NCBI RefSeq assembly: GCF_014164775.1
Contig: NZ_JACJGB010000003.1
Location: 310,001 to 374,000, forward strand
Source: Tessaracoccus sp. MC1679
Lineage (GTDB): Bacteria > Actinomycetota > Actinomycetes > Propionibacteriales > Propionibacteriaceae
Direction: 5' to 3'
DNA length: 64,000 nucleotides
Of this stretch, positions 13,215 to 21,830 are shown piece after piece. The notes beneath the pieces were generated by a model, which saw nothing but the letters and a program-made list of their open reading frames with translations, made no database searches and was not told where the DNA came from. The position numbers and the translations under genes are program-made. How positions within the stretch are numbered: the first letter of the stretch is position 1; every line of letters begins with the position of its first letter.

Positions 13215-14138
13215 GTGGCTGAAGACGGGCTGTTCGAGGCGCCCACATTCAACGTCCCGGACGCGCCCGGGCCTTCAACGCTGGTGGATTCGGGGACCAT
13301 GGGACCCACCGGGCGCCCCCTTCCCGTGTTTCCTGAGCCACTGCCGGTGGCGCCGGGACGCAAGCACGCCACCATCGTGTCGATGTGCAACCAGAAGGGC
13401 GGCGTGGGGAAGACCACCACCACCATCAACCTGGGCGCGGCGCTGGCGGAGCTCGGCCGTTCGGTGCTCCTGGTGGACTTCGATCCGCAGGGGTCGCTGT
13501 CGGTCGGGCTCGGCGTGAACCCCCACACCCTCAATCTGTCGATCTACAACCTGCTGCTCACCCGGGGCATCGACGCGATGGACGTGATCACCCAGACCAG
13601 CGTCGAGGGCCTCGATGTGCTCCCCAGCAACATCGACCTGTCTGCGGCCGAGGTGCAGCTCGTCAGCGAGGTGGCCCGCGAGCAGACCCTGCTGCGCGTG
13701 CTGTCCAAATTGCGCCCCCACTACGACTTCATCCTGATCGACTGCGCGCCCAGCCTGGGGCTGCTCACCATCAACGCGCTCACGGCCAGCGACTACGTGA
13801 TCATGCCGCTGGAGTGTGAGTTCTTCGCGCTGCGCGGCATCGCCCTGCTCACCGACACCATCTCCAAGGTGCAGGATCGGCTGAACCCAGACCTCCAGCT
13901 GCTCGGCATCCTCGGCACGATGTACGACGCCCGCACGCTGCATGGTCGCGAGGTGCTGGAGCGCGTGGTGCAGGCGTTCGGCGACGAGGTGTTCCACACG
14001 GTCATCCGCCGCACCATCAAGTTCCCCGAGACCACCGTCGCGGGAGAGCCCATCACCACCTATGCGACGGCCTCGCCGGGAGCGGAAGCCTACCGCCAAC
14101 TCGCCCGGGAGGTGCTGCTGCGATGCCAGGACCAGTGA
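13215..14138 (+). CDS. ParA/Soj-family ATPase next to scpAB
   Basis: 307 residues. Deviant Walker A NQKGGVGKTTTTINLG, Walker A' LLVDFDPQGSLS and Walker B ILIDCAPSLGLL are all intact. A disordered ~50-residue N-terminal extension (Pro-rich) precedes the ATPase core. GTG start with GAGGAGG 8 nt upstream. This is the orphan ParA-like protein found before scpA in actinobacteria (Rv1708 in M. tuberculosis), distinct from the oriC-linked parA. Likely a dynamic ATPase working on DNA with the next gene's DNA-binding protein; that pairing is inference. Confidence 0.92.
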   Translation: MAEDGLFEAPTFNVPDAPGPSTLVDSGTMGPTGRPLPVFPEPLPVAPGRKHATIVSMCNQKGGVGKTTTTINLGAALAELGRSVLLVDFDPQGSLSVGLGVNPHTLNLSIYNLLLTRGIDAMDVITQTSVEGLDVLPSNIDLSAAEVQLVSEVAREQTLLRVLSKLRPHYDFILIDCAPSLGLLTINALTASDYVIMPLECEFFALRGIALLTDTISKVQDRLNPDLQLLGILGTMYDARTLHGREVLERVVQAFGDEVFHTVIRRTIKFPETTVAGEPITTYATASPGAEAYRQLAREVLLRCQDQ

Positions 14139-14482
14139 AGCGACGCGCCTCACTGCCCGGAGCATCCGAGCTGTTCCGACCCACCCGCGAGCCAGTGCAG
14201 GCGGAGACGCAGCAGAACGCCGCTGCCGAGCCTGAGGCCCGGGACGACGGCGAGGCCACGCCCCGTGCCACTGGACGGGTCCGGCACTCGCAGAAGATCA
14301 CGGTCTACTTCAGCGATGATGAACTCATCGCCCTGGAGGACGCCAACGGGCAGCTGCGCCGCGAGCACGGCATCCGGGTGGACCGGGGGCGGATCGTCAG
14401 GCTGGCGGTCTCGCGGGCCATCGCGGACCTGACTGCCAACGGCGGCGACAGCTTCCTGGTGAGCGAGCTCACACAGCAGTGA
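14123..14482 (+). CDS. Putative ribbon-helix-helix DNA-binding partner of ParA
   Basis: 119 residues. N-terminal 50 residues are disordered and Glu/Ala-rich. The C-terminal part (KITVYFSDDELIALEDANGQ, then a helix and IVRLAVSRAIADL) has the beta-strand plus two-helix pattern of ribbon-helix-helix proteins. It overlaps parA by 16 nt and scpA by 4 nt, so it is made with both. No ParB domain is present anywhere nearby. I infer it gives the ParA ATPase its DNA or partner contact. ATG 14123 is the only sensible start. Confidence 0.75.
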   Translation: MPGPVKRRASLPGASELFRPTREPVQAETQQNAAAEPEARDDGEATPRATGRVRHSQKITVYFSDDELIALEDANGQLRREHGIRVDRGRIVRLAVSRAIADLTANGGDSFLVSELTQQ

Positions 14483-15306
14483 GCCGCGCCACTGCGATGG
14501 AGCGCCACGATGGGGTGGACGGCTTCGAGGTGCACCTGAGGAACTTCGAAGGGCCCTTCGACCTGCTCCTGCACCTGATCTCGCGCCGTGAGCTGGACGT
14601 CACCGAGGTGGCGCTGTCACAGGTGACCGACGAGTTCATCTCCCACGTGAAGCTGGGGGGCGCAGTGTGGGACCTGGAGAAGACCAGCGCATTCCTCGTC
14701 GTGGCCTCGACGCTGTTGGACCTCAAGGCGGCTCGGCTCCTGCCCGGCGGCGAGGTGACGGACCCGGAGGACTACGCGGCGCTCGAGGCCCGGGACCTCC
14801 TGTTCGCCCGGCTCCTGCAGTATCGGGCGTTCAAACAGATCGCGACGTGGCTGGCCGAAACCATGACGGCCGCCGACTCCATCCACTGGCGCCCGGGAGG
14901 CCTCGACGACAAGTTCCGCGGCGTGATGCCCGAGGTTGAGCTGGGCCTCAGCCCCGCCGACGTGGCACGGCTGGCCGCGGCGGCCATGGCGCCCAGGCCA
15001 GAGCCCGTGGTGGAGCTGGCCCACCTCCACGGCTCCACGGTGAGCCTGGCCGAGCAGGCCAACCTCCTCGCCGACCGGCTCCGCCGCGACGGTTCCGCCT
15101 CGTTCCGGGTGCTCGTCGGCGGCTGCGACCGACTCACCGTCGTGGTCCGCTTCCTGGCGATCCTCGAGCTGTTCCGGGCCCAGCAGGTGTCCCTGGACCA
15201 GATGTCACCGCTGGGCGAACTGACCGTCCGGTGGACAGCCGGCGATCAGGCCGCCGTCGAGGTCACCGACGACTACGGCCCACAACCCGAACTGGAGGAC
15301 GCATGA
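14479..15306 (+). CDS. scpA: Segregation and condensation protein ScpA
   Basis: 275 residues. Kleisin subunit of the SMC condensin complex. N-terminal signature FEGPFDLLLHLISRRELDVT, followed by AAFLVVAS-like TSAFLVVASTLLDLKAARLL; C-terminal winged-helix region follows residue 190. GTG 14479 creates a GTGA overlap with the upstream stop; ATG 14497 is an alternative. Stop and scpB start overlap by four (ATGA). Confidence 0.95.
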   Translation: MSRATAMERHDGVDGFEVHLRNFEGPFDLLLHLISRRELDVTEVALSQVTDEFISHVKLGGAVWDLEKTSAFLVVASTLLDLKAARLLPGGEVTDPEDYAALEARDLLFARLLQYRAFKQIATWLAETMTAADSIHWRPGGLDDKFRGVMPEVELGLSPADVARLAAAAMAPRPEPVVELAHLHGSTVSLAEQANLLADRLRRDGSASFRVLVGGCDRLTVVVRFLAILELFRAQQVSLDQMSPLGELTVRWTAGDQAAVEVTDDYGPQPELEDA

Positions 15307-15896
15307 GTATCGCAGCCGCGCTGGAGGCCATGTTGCTGATGGCCACCGAACCCGTGCCGGCCGACGAGCTGGCAGCCGCGCTGGAGGCGCCGTCGGCGGA
15401 GGTGCAGGGCGAGTTGGAGGCCATCGCGCGGTTCTACGAGCTGCACGGTCGCGGGATCCAGCTGCGTGCCGTCGCCGGGGGCTGGCGGTTCGCCACCAGG
15501 GAGGACCTCTCCGATGTGCTGGAGGCATGGCTGGTCTCGGATCAGCGGGCGCGCCTCACGCAGGCCGCGCTGGAGACGCTGTCGGTCATCGCCTATCTGC
15601 AGCCCGTCTCCAGGGGTCGGATCTCGGCCGTGCGGGGCGTCAACGTCGACGGCGTCGTGAAGACGCTGCTCGTGCGCGGCCTCATCCGCGAGTCGGGCGA
15701 GGACCACCTGACCGGAGCCATGACCTTCGCTACCACGCCGCTGTTCCTGCAGAAGTTGGGGCTCAACTCGCTGAAAGAACTGCCCGACTTGGCGCCGCTG
15801 CTGCCGGACGCCGTAGCCTTGGAGGCTGAGCTTGGTCAGCTGGCCGCCGTTGAGGCCGCCGGGGCCGGGCCTGAGAGCGAGGGCAGCGATGGCTGA
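15303..15896 (+). CDS. scpB: Segregation and condensation protein ScpB
   Basis: 197 residues. Two winged-helix domains; typical segments are GIQLRAVAGGWRFATR and LETLSVIAYLQPVSRGRISAVRGVN, ending with the TTPLFLQKLGLNSLKELP motif. Binds the ScpA kleisin in the SMC complex. ATG 15303 gives the ATGA overlap with scpA. Confidence 0.95.
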   Translation: MSIAAALEAMLLMATEPVPADELAAALEAPSAEVQGELEAIARFYELHGRGIQLRAVAGGWRFATREDLSDVLEAWLVSDQRARLTQAALETLSVIAYLQPVSRGRISAVRGVNVDGVVKTLLVRGLIRESGEDHLTGAMTFATTPLFLQKLGLNSLKELPDLAPLLPDAVALEAELGQLAAVEAAGAGPESEGSDG

Positions 15897-16626
15897 GGAG
15901 ACCGAGGGCACGCGGTTGCAGAAGGTGCTGGCGGCGGCGGGAATCGCGTCGCGCCGCGCCAGTGAGATTCTCATCGACGAGGGCCGCGTCGAAGTCAACG
16001 GCAAGGTGGTCACCGAACAGGGCCGTCGGGTCAACCCGGAAACAGACCAGATCCGCGTCGACGGCTCCCGGATCCCCCCGCCCCGCAGGCACCTCTACCT
16101 CGTCCTGAACAAGCCCAGAGGCGTGGTCTCCACGCTGGAGGACCCCGAAGGTCGCCCCACGCTGAGCGACTACCTGCCGGCCACCAAGGAACGGCTGTTC
16201 CATGTGGGCCGCCTCGACACCGACACCGAAGGGCTGATCGTCCTCACCAACGACGGCGACTTCGCGCACCGCCTGGCCCACCCGAGCTACCAGGTCCCCA
16301 AGACCTACACGGTGCAGGCCGCGGGCGTGATGGACAACAGGATCATCCGGCGCCTCGAGAAGGGCGTCATCCTCGAGGACGGCCCGGTCCGCCCGGACAA
16401 GGTCAAACTCATCTCCCGTGGCCAGGACCGCACCCTCCTGGCCATCACGTTGCACGAGGGCCGCAACCGCATCGTCCGCCGCATGATGGACACCGTCGGC
16501 CACCCGGTCGACAGGCTCTCACGCACCGAGATCGGCCCGATTAGGCTCGGCAACCTGCGCCCGGGGGAGACCCGCGACGTCACCCGCGAGGAGCTGGGGG
16601 CGCTGCTCGACCTGGTGGGGATGTGA
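15889..16626 (+). CDS. rluB: rRNA pseudouridine synthase, RluB/RsuA family
   Basis: 245 residues. N-terminal S4 domain (TRLQKVLAAAGIASRRASEI), then the catalytic domain with the active Asp in GRLDTDTEGLIVLTNDG. C-terminal EGRNRIVRRMMDTVGHPVDR is typical. RluB isomerises U2605 (E. coli numbering) in 23S rRNA; RsuA/RluE specificity cannot be excluded by eye. ATG 15889 overlaps scpB by 8 nt. Last gene of the scp operon. Confidence 0.93.
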   Translation: MAEETEGTRLQKVLAAAGIASRRASEILIDEGRVEVNGKVVTEQGRRVNPETDQIRVDGSRIPPPRRHLYLVLNKPRGVVSTLEDPEGRPTLSDYLPATKERLFHVGRLDTDTEGLIVLTNDGDFAHRLAHPSYQVPKTYTVQAAGVMDNRIIRRLEKGVILEDGPVRPDKVKLISRGQDRTLLAITLHEGRNRIVRRMMDTVGHPVDRLSRTEIGPIRLGNLRPGETRDVTREELGALLDLVGM

Positions 16627-16646
16627 ACAGGTTTGGGGCGCTGGGT

Positions 16647-16652
16647 TAACAT
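16647..16652 (+). promoter_or_regulatory. -10 box (TAACAT) for the FKBP lipoprotein gene
   Basis: TAACAT ends 6 nt before the GTG start at 16659; no room for a Shine-Dalgarno site. Predicts a leaderless mRNA. Confidence 0.5.
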
Positions 16653-16658
16653 TCCGGC

Positions 16659-17660
16659 GTGACATTCTCCGCCCGCACGCTGCGCCGCGCCGTCCTGGCC
16701 ACGGCCACGGCGTCCCTGATCGCCCTCACCGCCTGCACCAGCCCGGAGGGCACAGACTCGCCCTCGGCTTCGCCGTCGGTGGCTTCCGCAAGCGCTTCTC
16801 CGAGCGCAAGCGCCAGCCCGGCCGTGTCGGTGAGCCCGTCGGCTGATCTCAGCCTGATCGAGGTCAGCGACGGGGACGTCCCGGAGATCACCGTGCCGGC
16901 CCCGTGGGGCATCTCCTCCACCCAGTCGCAGGTACTGCGGGAGGGCGGCGCGCAGAAGCTGTCCGCCAGCTCGGTGGTCACGCTGAACTATGTGGGCGTC
17001 AACGGCACCACGGGTGAGGTCTTCGACAGCTCCTACGAGCGCGGCGAGGCCGCCACCTTCTCCCTCGAGGGGGTCGTGGCGGGCTTCCAGAAGGGACTCG
17101 AGGGACAGGCGGTGGGTTCGCGAGTGCTCATCGCGATGCCCAGCGAGGACGGCTACCCCGACGGCACCCAGGACGGCAGCATCTCCGCCGGTGATTCGAT
17201 CGTCTTCGTCGTGGACATCCTCTCGGCCAACTTCGACGACGCCACCGGCGAGGCTGTCACCCCGGCCGCTGGTCTGCCCACCGTCACCATGACCGACGGC
17301 AAGCCGGAGCTGACAGTGGTGGACGGGGTCGCGGCCCCGGCTGAGCTGACCGTCGCGCCCCTGATCAAGGGTCCCGGGGCGGCCATCACCGAGGCCTCCA
17401 CCATCCAGGTGCGCTACCGCGCCTGGACCTACGCGGACGGACAGCTCTGGCAGGATGCCTGGCAGCCACAGGAGGGCCCCCTGGCCAATCTGATCCCCGG
17501 CTGGACCGAGGGCCTGCTGGGTCAGACCGGCGGCTCCCGCGTCATGCTGGTGGTGCCCCCGGCCATGGCCTACCCGGACGGACTGCCGCAGGCGACGCCC
17601 ACACTCGCACCCGCTCAGACGCTGGTCTACGTGATCGACATCCTCAACGTGCAGGGCTGA
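16659..17660 (+). CDS. Secreted FKBP-type peptidyl-prolyl isomerase lipoprotein
   Basis: 333 residues. Signal peptide with positively charged start, hydrophobic stretch and lipobox LTAC (Cys about residue 26), followed by a Ser/Ala/Pro linker (residues 28-60). Two FKBP-like domains: residues about 90-200 (VTLNYVGVNGTTGEVFDSSY, SRVLIAMPSEDGYP) and about 220-333 (IQVRYRAWTYADGQLWQD, SRVMLVVPPAMAYPDG). The second keeps the fold but is more divergent. Acts on extracytoplasmic folding. Ends convergently, overlapping the gluQ 3' end by 17 nt. Confidence 0.92.
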   Translation: MTFSARTLRRAVLATATASLIALTACTSPEGTDSPSASPSVASASASPSASASPAVSVSPSADLSLIEVSDGDVPEITVPAPWGISSTQSQVLREGGAQKLSASSVVTLNYVGVNGTTGEVFDSSYERGEAATFSLEGVVAGFQKGLEGQAVGSRVLIAMPSEDGYPDGTQDGSISAGDSIVFVVDILSANFDDATGEAVTPAAGLPTVTMTDGKPELTVVDGVAAPAELTVAPLIKGPGAAITEASTIQVRYRAWTYADGQLWQDAWQPQEGPLANLIPGWTEGLLGQTGGSRVMLVVPPAMAYPDGLPQATPTLAPAQTLVYVIDILNVQG

Positions 17661-18558
17661 GCGGGCGGAGCATCCCGCCTCCCCACACAGCGGACGAGAA
17701 GAAGCGCTGGTCGCCTGGCATGGCGGCCAGCGCTTCCTGCGCCGTGCGGCAGCCGTCCAGCCCCAGCGATGTGCACAGAAGGGCCATCACGTCGGCCGGG
17801 GTGTGGTCTCCCAGGTCTGCCAACGACACCGCACCGTCGCGTTTGGCGAGACGGCGGCCCTGCTCGTTGGTCACCAACCCCACGTGCGCGTACCGTGCGG
17901 GGCGCGCACCCAGGCGTTCGGTGAGCCAGGCCTGACGTGGCGCGGACGCCAGCAGGTCCTCGCCGCGGGTGATGTGCGTGACGGCAGAGCCGATGTCGTC
18001 GACCACCGAGGCGAGGTTGTACGCGAACTGCCCGTCGTTGCGGACCAGGACGAAGTCGTCGACCAGGCCGGTGACAGATCCGGCCGTGGCGTCCTCGACG
18101 GTGTAGCTCTCCCCGCGCGAGTCCACCCGGATGGCAGGCGGGCGGGCTCTCCTGCGCTCGGCCCGCTCAGCGGCGGTGAGCCCCCTGCAGGTGCCGGGAT
18201 ATGGTCGATGGGCCCCGTGCGGCGCCGAGGACGCCTCCGCGATCTCGCGGCGAGTGCAGTAGCACTCGTAGGTGGGCAGCGACGCCACCGCGTCCCGGTA
18301 CAGGTCCAGGCGCTCCGACTGGCGGAGCACCTCTCCGTCCCAGGTGAGCCCCAGGACACGGAGGTCGGCAAGCTGCCGGGCCTCCACGCCGTCGGCGGCC
18401 CGCACCCGCTGTGCGTCGAGGTCCTCGATCCGCATCAGCCATGACCCGCCCGCGTGACGGGCCAGCAGCCATCCAGCCAGAGCTGTGCGCAGGTTGCCGA
18501 CGTGCAGGTCCGAGGTGGGGCTGGGCGCGTAGCGGTCGACGTGGGGCACGTCGTCCAT
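17644..18558 (-). CDS. gluQ: Glutamyl-Q tRNA(Asp) synthetase
   Basis: 304 residues. A truncated glutamyl-tRNA synthetase catalytic core: class I HIGH-like DLHVGNLRTAL, KMSKS-like RLAKRDGAV, and zinc ligands CYC near residue 100 and YPGTC about 20 residues on. No anticodon-binding domain, as expected. GluQ-RS attaches glutamate to the queuosine at the wobble position of tRNA-Asp without reading the anticodon. Divergent from pafB, convergent with the FKBP gene. Confidence 0.92.
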   Translation of the reverse strand: MDDVPHVDRYAPSPTSDLHVGNLRTALAGWLLARHAGGSWLMRIEDLDAQRVRAADGVEARQLADLRVLGLTWDGEVLRQSERLDLYRDAVASLPTYECYCTRREIAEASSAPHGAHRPYPGTCRGLTAAERAERRRARPPAIRVDSRGESYTVEDATAGSVTGLVDDFVLVRNDGQFAYNLASVVDDIGSAVTHITRGEDLLASAPRQAWLTERLGARPARYAHVGLVTNEQGRRLAKRDGAVSLADLGDHTPADVMALLCTSLGLDGCRTAQEALAAMPGDQRFFSSAVWGGGMLRPLSPAR

Positions 18559-18604
18559 GCTGCCACCCCTAGGCGGGTTGACGCCTCCGAGACCCCGGTG
18601 CAGA

Positions 18605-18610
18605 TAGCCT
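18605..18610 (+). promoter_or_regulatory. -10 box (TAGCCT) for pafBC
   Basis: TAGCCT lies 16 nt before the pafB ATG; GGAGG at 18618-18622 is the ribosome site, so unlike several neighbours this mRNA has a leader. No clear -35 is visible. Confidence 0.4.
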
Positions 18611-18626
18611 GGGTGGCGGAGGTGTC

Positions 18627-19559
18627 ATGTCGGCGAGGAAATCCGAGCGGTTGCTGAACCTGCTCATCGCGCTGCTCAGCACCCGCCGTTACCTGACCAA
18701 ACGCGAGTTGCGTCACATGGTGGAGGGCTACCGCGGCGGGACGGTGGTGGGCTTCGAGCGCCAGTTCGAACGCGACAAGGAGGACCTGCGCGGATTGGGC
18801 GTGCCCATCGAGACGGGCTCGAACAACCCCGACTCCGACGAGGAGAGCGGCTACCGGATCATCCGCAGCGAGTTCGAGCTCCCCCCGCTGACGTTCACCC
18901 CGGAGGAACTGGCGTCCCTGGGGGTGGCGGGGCAGGTCTGGCAGGACTCCGTCGCCGCGGAGCACACCGCGCAGGCGTTCGAGACCCTCCAGGCCGGCGG
19001 GGCGGCCCCGGACCCGGCTCTGGTCCCCACTGTGGCGCCGCGCGTGGCGGTCCGCGACCCCAACTTCGACGAGGTCTACGAGGCGGTCCTCACCCGTACC
19101 GAGGTGAGCTTCGGGTACGGCGGGGCGCCGCGGCGGCTCCAACCCTGGAAGCTGATCCAGCGGCGCGGACAGTGGTACGTCTTCGGCTTGGACCCGGATC
19201 GGCAGGCTGACCGCTTCTTCAAGCTGGGCCGGATGACGGCCCCGGCCGGCCGCACGGGGAAACCCGGCTCCTTCGTCGTGCCCGACGACGTCGACGACAG
19301 GGCGGCCCGCCTCGAACCCACCTTTGAGGTGACCGCGGTGATCGGCCTCCGGAATGACGCCGCGCACGCCTGGCAGGCGATCGAGCCGGTCGAGTGGCCT
19401 GCCGAACTGCCGCCGGGTTTCAGCGCCCACCGGATTCGACTGAGCAGTGAGAGCGCCATCGTCGACGAGGTGGCGGCCTCCGGGACAGATGCGATCGTGC
19501 TCGCGCCCCCGGACCTGCGCCGCCAGGTCATCGAGCGGCTGAGGAGGATGGCGTCGTGA
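18627..19559 (+). CDS. pafB: WYL-domain transcription regulator PafB
   Basis: 310 residues. N-terminal winged HTH (SERLLNLLIALLSTRRYLTK, then REL..MVEGY), middle WYL domain (VLTRTEVSFGYGGAPRRLQPWKLIQRRGQWYVFGLD) and a C-terminal WCX-like region. With PafC it forms the single-stranded-DNA-responsive activator of the LexA-independent DNA damage response in mycobacteria. ATG with GGAGG. Stop overlaps pafC start by 4 nt. Confidence 0.93.
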   Translation: MSARKSERLLNLLIALLSTRRYLTKRELRHMVEGYRGGTVVGFERQFERDKEDLRGLGVPIETGSNNPDSDEESGYRIIRSEFELPPLTFTPEELASLGVAGQVWQDSVAAEHTAQAFETLQAGGAAPDPALVPTVAPRVAVRDPNFDEVYEAVLTRTEVSFGYGGAPRRLQPWKLIQRRGQWYVFGLDPDRQADRFFKLGRMTAPAGRTGKPGSFVVPDDVDDRAARLEPTFEVTAVIGLRNDAAHAWQAIEPVEWPAELPPGFSAHRIRLSSESAIVDEVAASGTDAIVLAPPDLRRQVIERLRRMAS

Positions 19560-20488
19560 GGGCCGAGGAGCAGGTTGCGCGGATGCTGCGGATGGTGCCC
19601 TACCTGTCCGCCCACCAGGGCGTGGCCGTGGCGGAGGTGGCACGGGTCTTCGGCACGACACCCGCCCAGGTGGTCAGGGACCTGGAGGTGTTGCAGTTCT
19701 GCGGGCTGCCGGGGGGCTACTACGACGACCTGTTCGACGTCGACATCGAGGCCGCTCGGGAGGAGGGGCACGTCTACTTCCGCAACGCCGAGGTCCTCCG
19801 TCGACCACTGCGCCTCCGGCCCGTCGAGGCAGCGGGCCTGCTTGCCGCGCTGCGCCTCGTGGTGGAGGTGGCGGGGGAATCGGACGCCGCCCGTTCCGCC
19901 CTGGCCAAGCTCGAGGCCGCAGTCGGAAGGGAGGGGCAGCGGGTCCAGGTGGCCGTGGCCGCGACCGACCCGGGCCGGCGCTCCGAGTTGGCCGCCGCCA
20001 TCGCGGCGCGCCGCGCGGTGCGCCTGACCTACCGCACCCCGGGGCGCACCGGGCCATCGGAGGCCGTCGTCGAACCGGCCCGGCTCCACTTCGTCGCAGG
20101 CTTCACCTACCTCGACGCGTGGAGCAGGCCCCGCGAAGCCTGGAGGTCCTTCCGGCTGGACCGCATCGAGGGTGTGGACGTGCTCGACGACAAGGCGGAC
20201 GATCGAGGCGAGCCCCCGTCGGCCTGGTTCGACGACGTGGCGAGGCGGCTGACGATCACGGTGGCCCCGAGCGCCCGCTGGATCACCGAGTACTTTCCGA
20301 CCACGTCGGTCCAGGAATCGGAGGACGGGATCGAGGTCACCTTCCCCGTGGCATCGACCCAATGGGCGGTCTCGCTGCTCCTGCGCCTCGGCGACCAGGT
20401 CCGATCCGTCTCGGACGACGCGATGAGCGCGGCGGCGAGGGCCACGGCCGTTGAGGCCCTTGCCCTCTACCCCGACGCGGTCGGGTAG
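19556..20488 (+). CDS. pafC: WYL-domain transcription regulator PafC
   Basis: 310 residues, same layout as pafB: wHTH (EEQVARMLRMVPYLSAHQGV, VFGTTPAQVVRDLEVL), WYL core (AAIAARRAVRLTYRTPGRTG, FVAGFTYLDAWSRPREAWRS) and WCX tail. GTG start, GTGA overlap with pafB. The proteasome accessory gene pafA, which precedes pafBC in mycobacteria, is absent; gluQ sits there instead. Confidence 0.93.
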   Translation: MRAEEQVARMLRMVPYLSAHQGVAVAEVARVFGTTPAQVVRDLEVLQFCGLPGGYYDDLFDVDIEAAREEGHVYFRNAEVLRRPLRLRPVEAAGLLAALRLVVEVAGESDAARSALAKLEAAVGREGQRVQVAVAATDPGRRSELAAAIAARRAVRLTYRTPGRTGPSEAVVEPARLHFVAGFTYLDAWSRPREAWRSFRLDRIEGVDVLDDKADDRGEPPSAWFDDVARRLTITVAPSARWITEYFPTTSVQESEDGIEVTFPVASTQWAVSLLLRLGDQVRSVSDDAMSAAARATAVEALALYPDAVG

Positions 20489-20491
20489 CAT
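20486..20491 (+). promoter_or_regulatory. -10 box (TAGCAT) for the small membrane protein/tat genes
   Basis: TAGCAT overlaps the pafC stop codon and ends 7 nt before the GTG start at 20499. Predicts a leaderless internal promoter. Confidence 0.4.
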
Positions 20492-20498
20492 CGGCCCG

Positions 20499-20684
20499 GT
20501 GATCTGGGTAGCGGTAGTGGGCGGAATCGCCGTGCTGGGGTTCGTCGCCGTCGCGGTGTACGCCGTGATGCTGAGGCACAAGATGGACGACGTGATGGCC
20601 GAGGTCGCAGTCGTCAGGAAGCGCGCCGAGGAGATCGGCGTCCTCATCGGGCAGCTCGATCTGCCCTCGAGATCACTGAAGTAG
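20499..20684 (+). CDS. Small single-span membrane protein
   Basis: 61 residues from GTG 20499. One hydrophobic segment (VAVVGGIAVLGFVAVAVYAV) near the N-terminus, then a charged helical tail rich in Val, Arg and Glu. Not homologous by eye to TatB (no TatA/B Phe-Gly hinge). Lies between pafC and tatA. Function unknown; conserved position would support a link to Tat. Start chosen because upstream residues would come from the pafC 3' end. Confidence 0.65.
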   Translation: MIWVAVVGGIAVLGFVAVAVYAVMLRHKMDDVMAEVAVVRKRAEEIGVLIGQLDLPSRSLK

Positions 20685-20736
20685 ACTGAACACCATCACT
20701 CGCAGTGGCGCGCCGCTGCAGACAGGAGAATCATTC

Positions 20737-20955
20737 ATGCCCGGAGGGATGGAATGGCTCATCATTCTGGCCGTTGCCCTGCTGCTGTTCGGAGGCTCGC
20801 GTCTGGCGGGCCTGGGCAAGGGAGTCGGCCGTTCGATCCGCGAGTTCAAGGAAGAGGTGAAGAGCGTCGAGGAGCCCAAGACCACCACGGATGAGGTCGT
20901 CGACGCCGAGATCGTTCAGCCCGAGATCGATCGCAAGCCCCCCGCCGAAAGCTGA
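20737..20955 (+). CDS. tatA: Sec-independent translocase protein TatA
   Basis: 72 residues. N-terminal membrane helix (WLIILAVALLLFGGSRLAGL), Phe-Gly hinge FGG, amphipathic helix GKGVGRSIREFKEE and an acidic tail. Forms the Tat pore with TatC for export of folded proteins. ATG with ACAGGAG upstream. Confidence 0.96.
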   Translation: MPGGMEWLIILAVALLLFGGSRLAGLGKGVGRSIREFKEEVKSVEEPKTTTDEVVDAEIVQPEIDRKPPAES

Positions 20956-20957
20956 TC

Positions 20958-21830
20958 GTGTCCGCCGCACCCACTGAGCCGGCGACGAAGCCGCGTCGGC
21001 TCGCCTGGCTGCGGCCCCCGGACGGCGGCCCCGGCGGCACGATGTCGCTGACGGACCATCTGCGGGAGCTGCGCTACCGCGTGACCGTCTCCGCGCTGGC
21101 CATCACCATTGCCGCCCTCTCCTGCATCCTGTTCTACACCGAACTGATCGCCATCATCATGGCCCCGTACTACTCGGCGGTCGACGAGCTCAAGAACCTG
21201 CGGCCGGACGCGCAGACCATGATCGTCAACGACGGCGTGGTGTCACCGTTCACGCTCGCGGTCATCGCCTGTGTCGCCGGTGGCATCGTGCTGTCCAGCC
21301 CCGTGTGGCTCTACCAGGTGTGGAGCTTCGTCGCACCTGGACTGGTGTCCAAGGAGAAGAAGTACGCTCTCGGCTTCGTCGGCGCGGCCCTGCCGCTGTT
21401 CCTCAGCGGCGCGGCTCTGGGCTACTTCGTGTGGCCCAAGGGCATCACGGTGCTCCTCAGCTTCACGCCCCAGGACATGGACATCGTCAACCTGCTCGAG
21501 ATGAGCAGCTTCCTTGCCATGGAGCTCAAGGTCATCCTGGTCTTCGGCCTGTCCTTCCTGCTCCCCGTCATCCTGGTGGGGCTCAACATGGCCGGCGTCG
21601 TGCGCGGCTACCAGCTGCGGCAGGCCAGGAAGTTCGTGATGTTCGGCAGCGTGGTCTTCGCCGCCATCGCGACCCCGTCAACAGACCCGTTCTCCATGCT
21701 TGCGCTGGCGGTGCCGCTGTCGGTGATGTTCCTGATCGCCGAGATGATCTGCCGTGTCTGGGACCGCAGGCGGGGCATCTCCGAGGAGACGGCCGGCGAG
21801 TTCGCAGTGGACCTGGACGACGGGAAGTGA
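20958..21830 (+). CDS. tatC: Sec-independent translocase protein TatC
   Basis: 290 residues. Signature SLTDHLRELRYRVTVSALAI near residue 30, first-loop acidic segment, and VWLYQVWSFVAPGL; six hydrophobic segments in total. Binds twin-Arg signal peptides. GTG 20958 begins two bases after the tatA stop; a ~28-residue extension precedes the conserved start. The stop overlaps the kinase GTG by 4 nt. Confidence 0.96.
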   Translation: MSAAPTEPATKPRRLAWLRPPDGGPGGTMSLTDHLRELRYRVTVSALAITIAALSCILFYTELIAIIMAPYYSAVDELKNLRPDAQTMIVNDGVVSPFTLAVIACVAGGIVLSSPVWLYQVWSFVAPGLVSKEKKYALGFVGAALPLFLSGAALGYFVWPKGITVLLSFTPQDMDIVNLLEMSSFLAMELKVILVFGLSFLLPVILVGLNMAGVVRGYQLRQARKFVMFGSVVFAAIATPSTDPFSMLALAVPLSVMFLIAEMICRVWDRRRGISEETAGEFAVDLDDGK

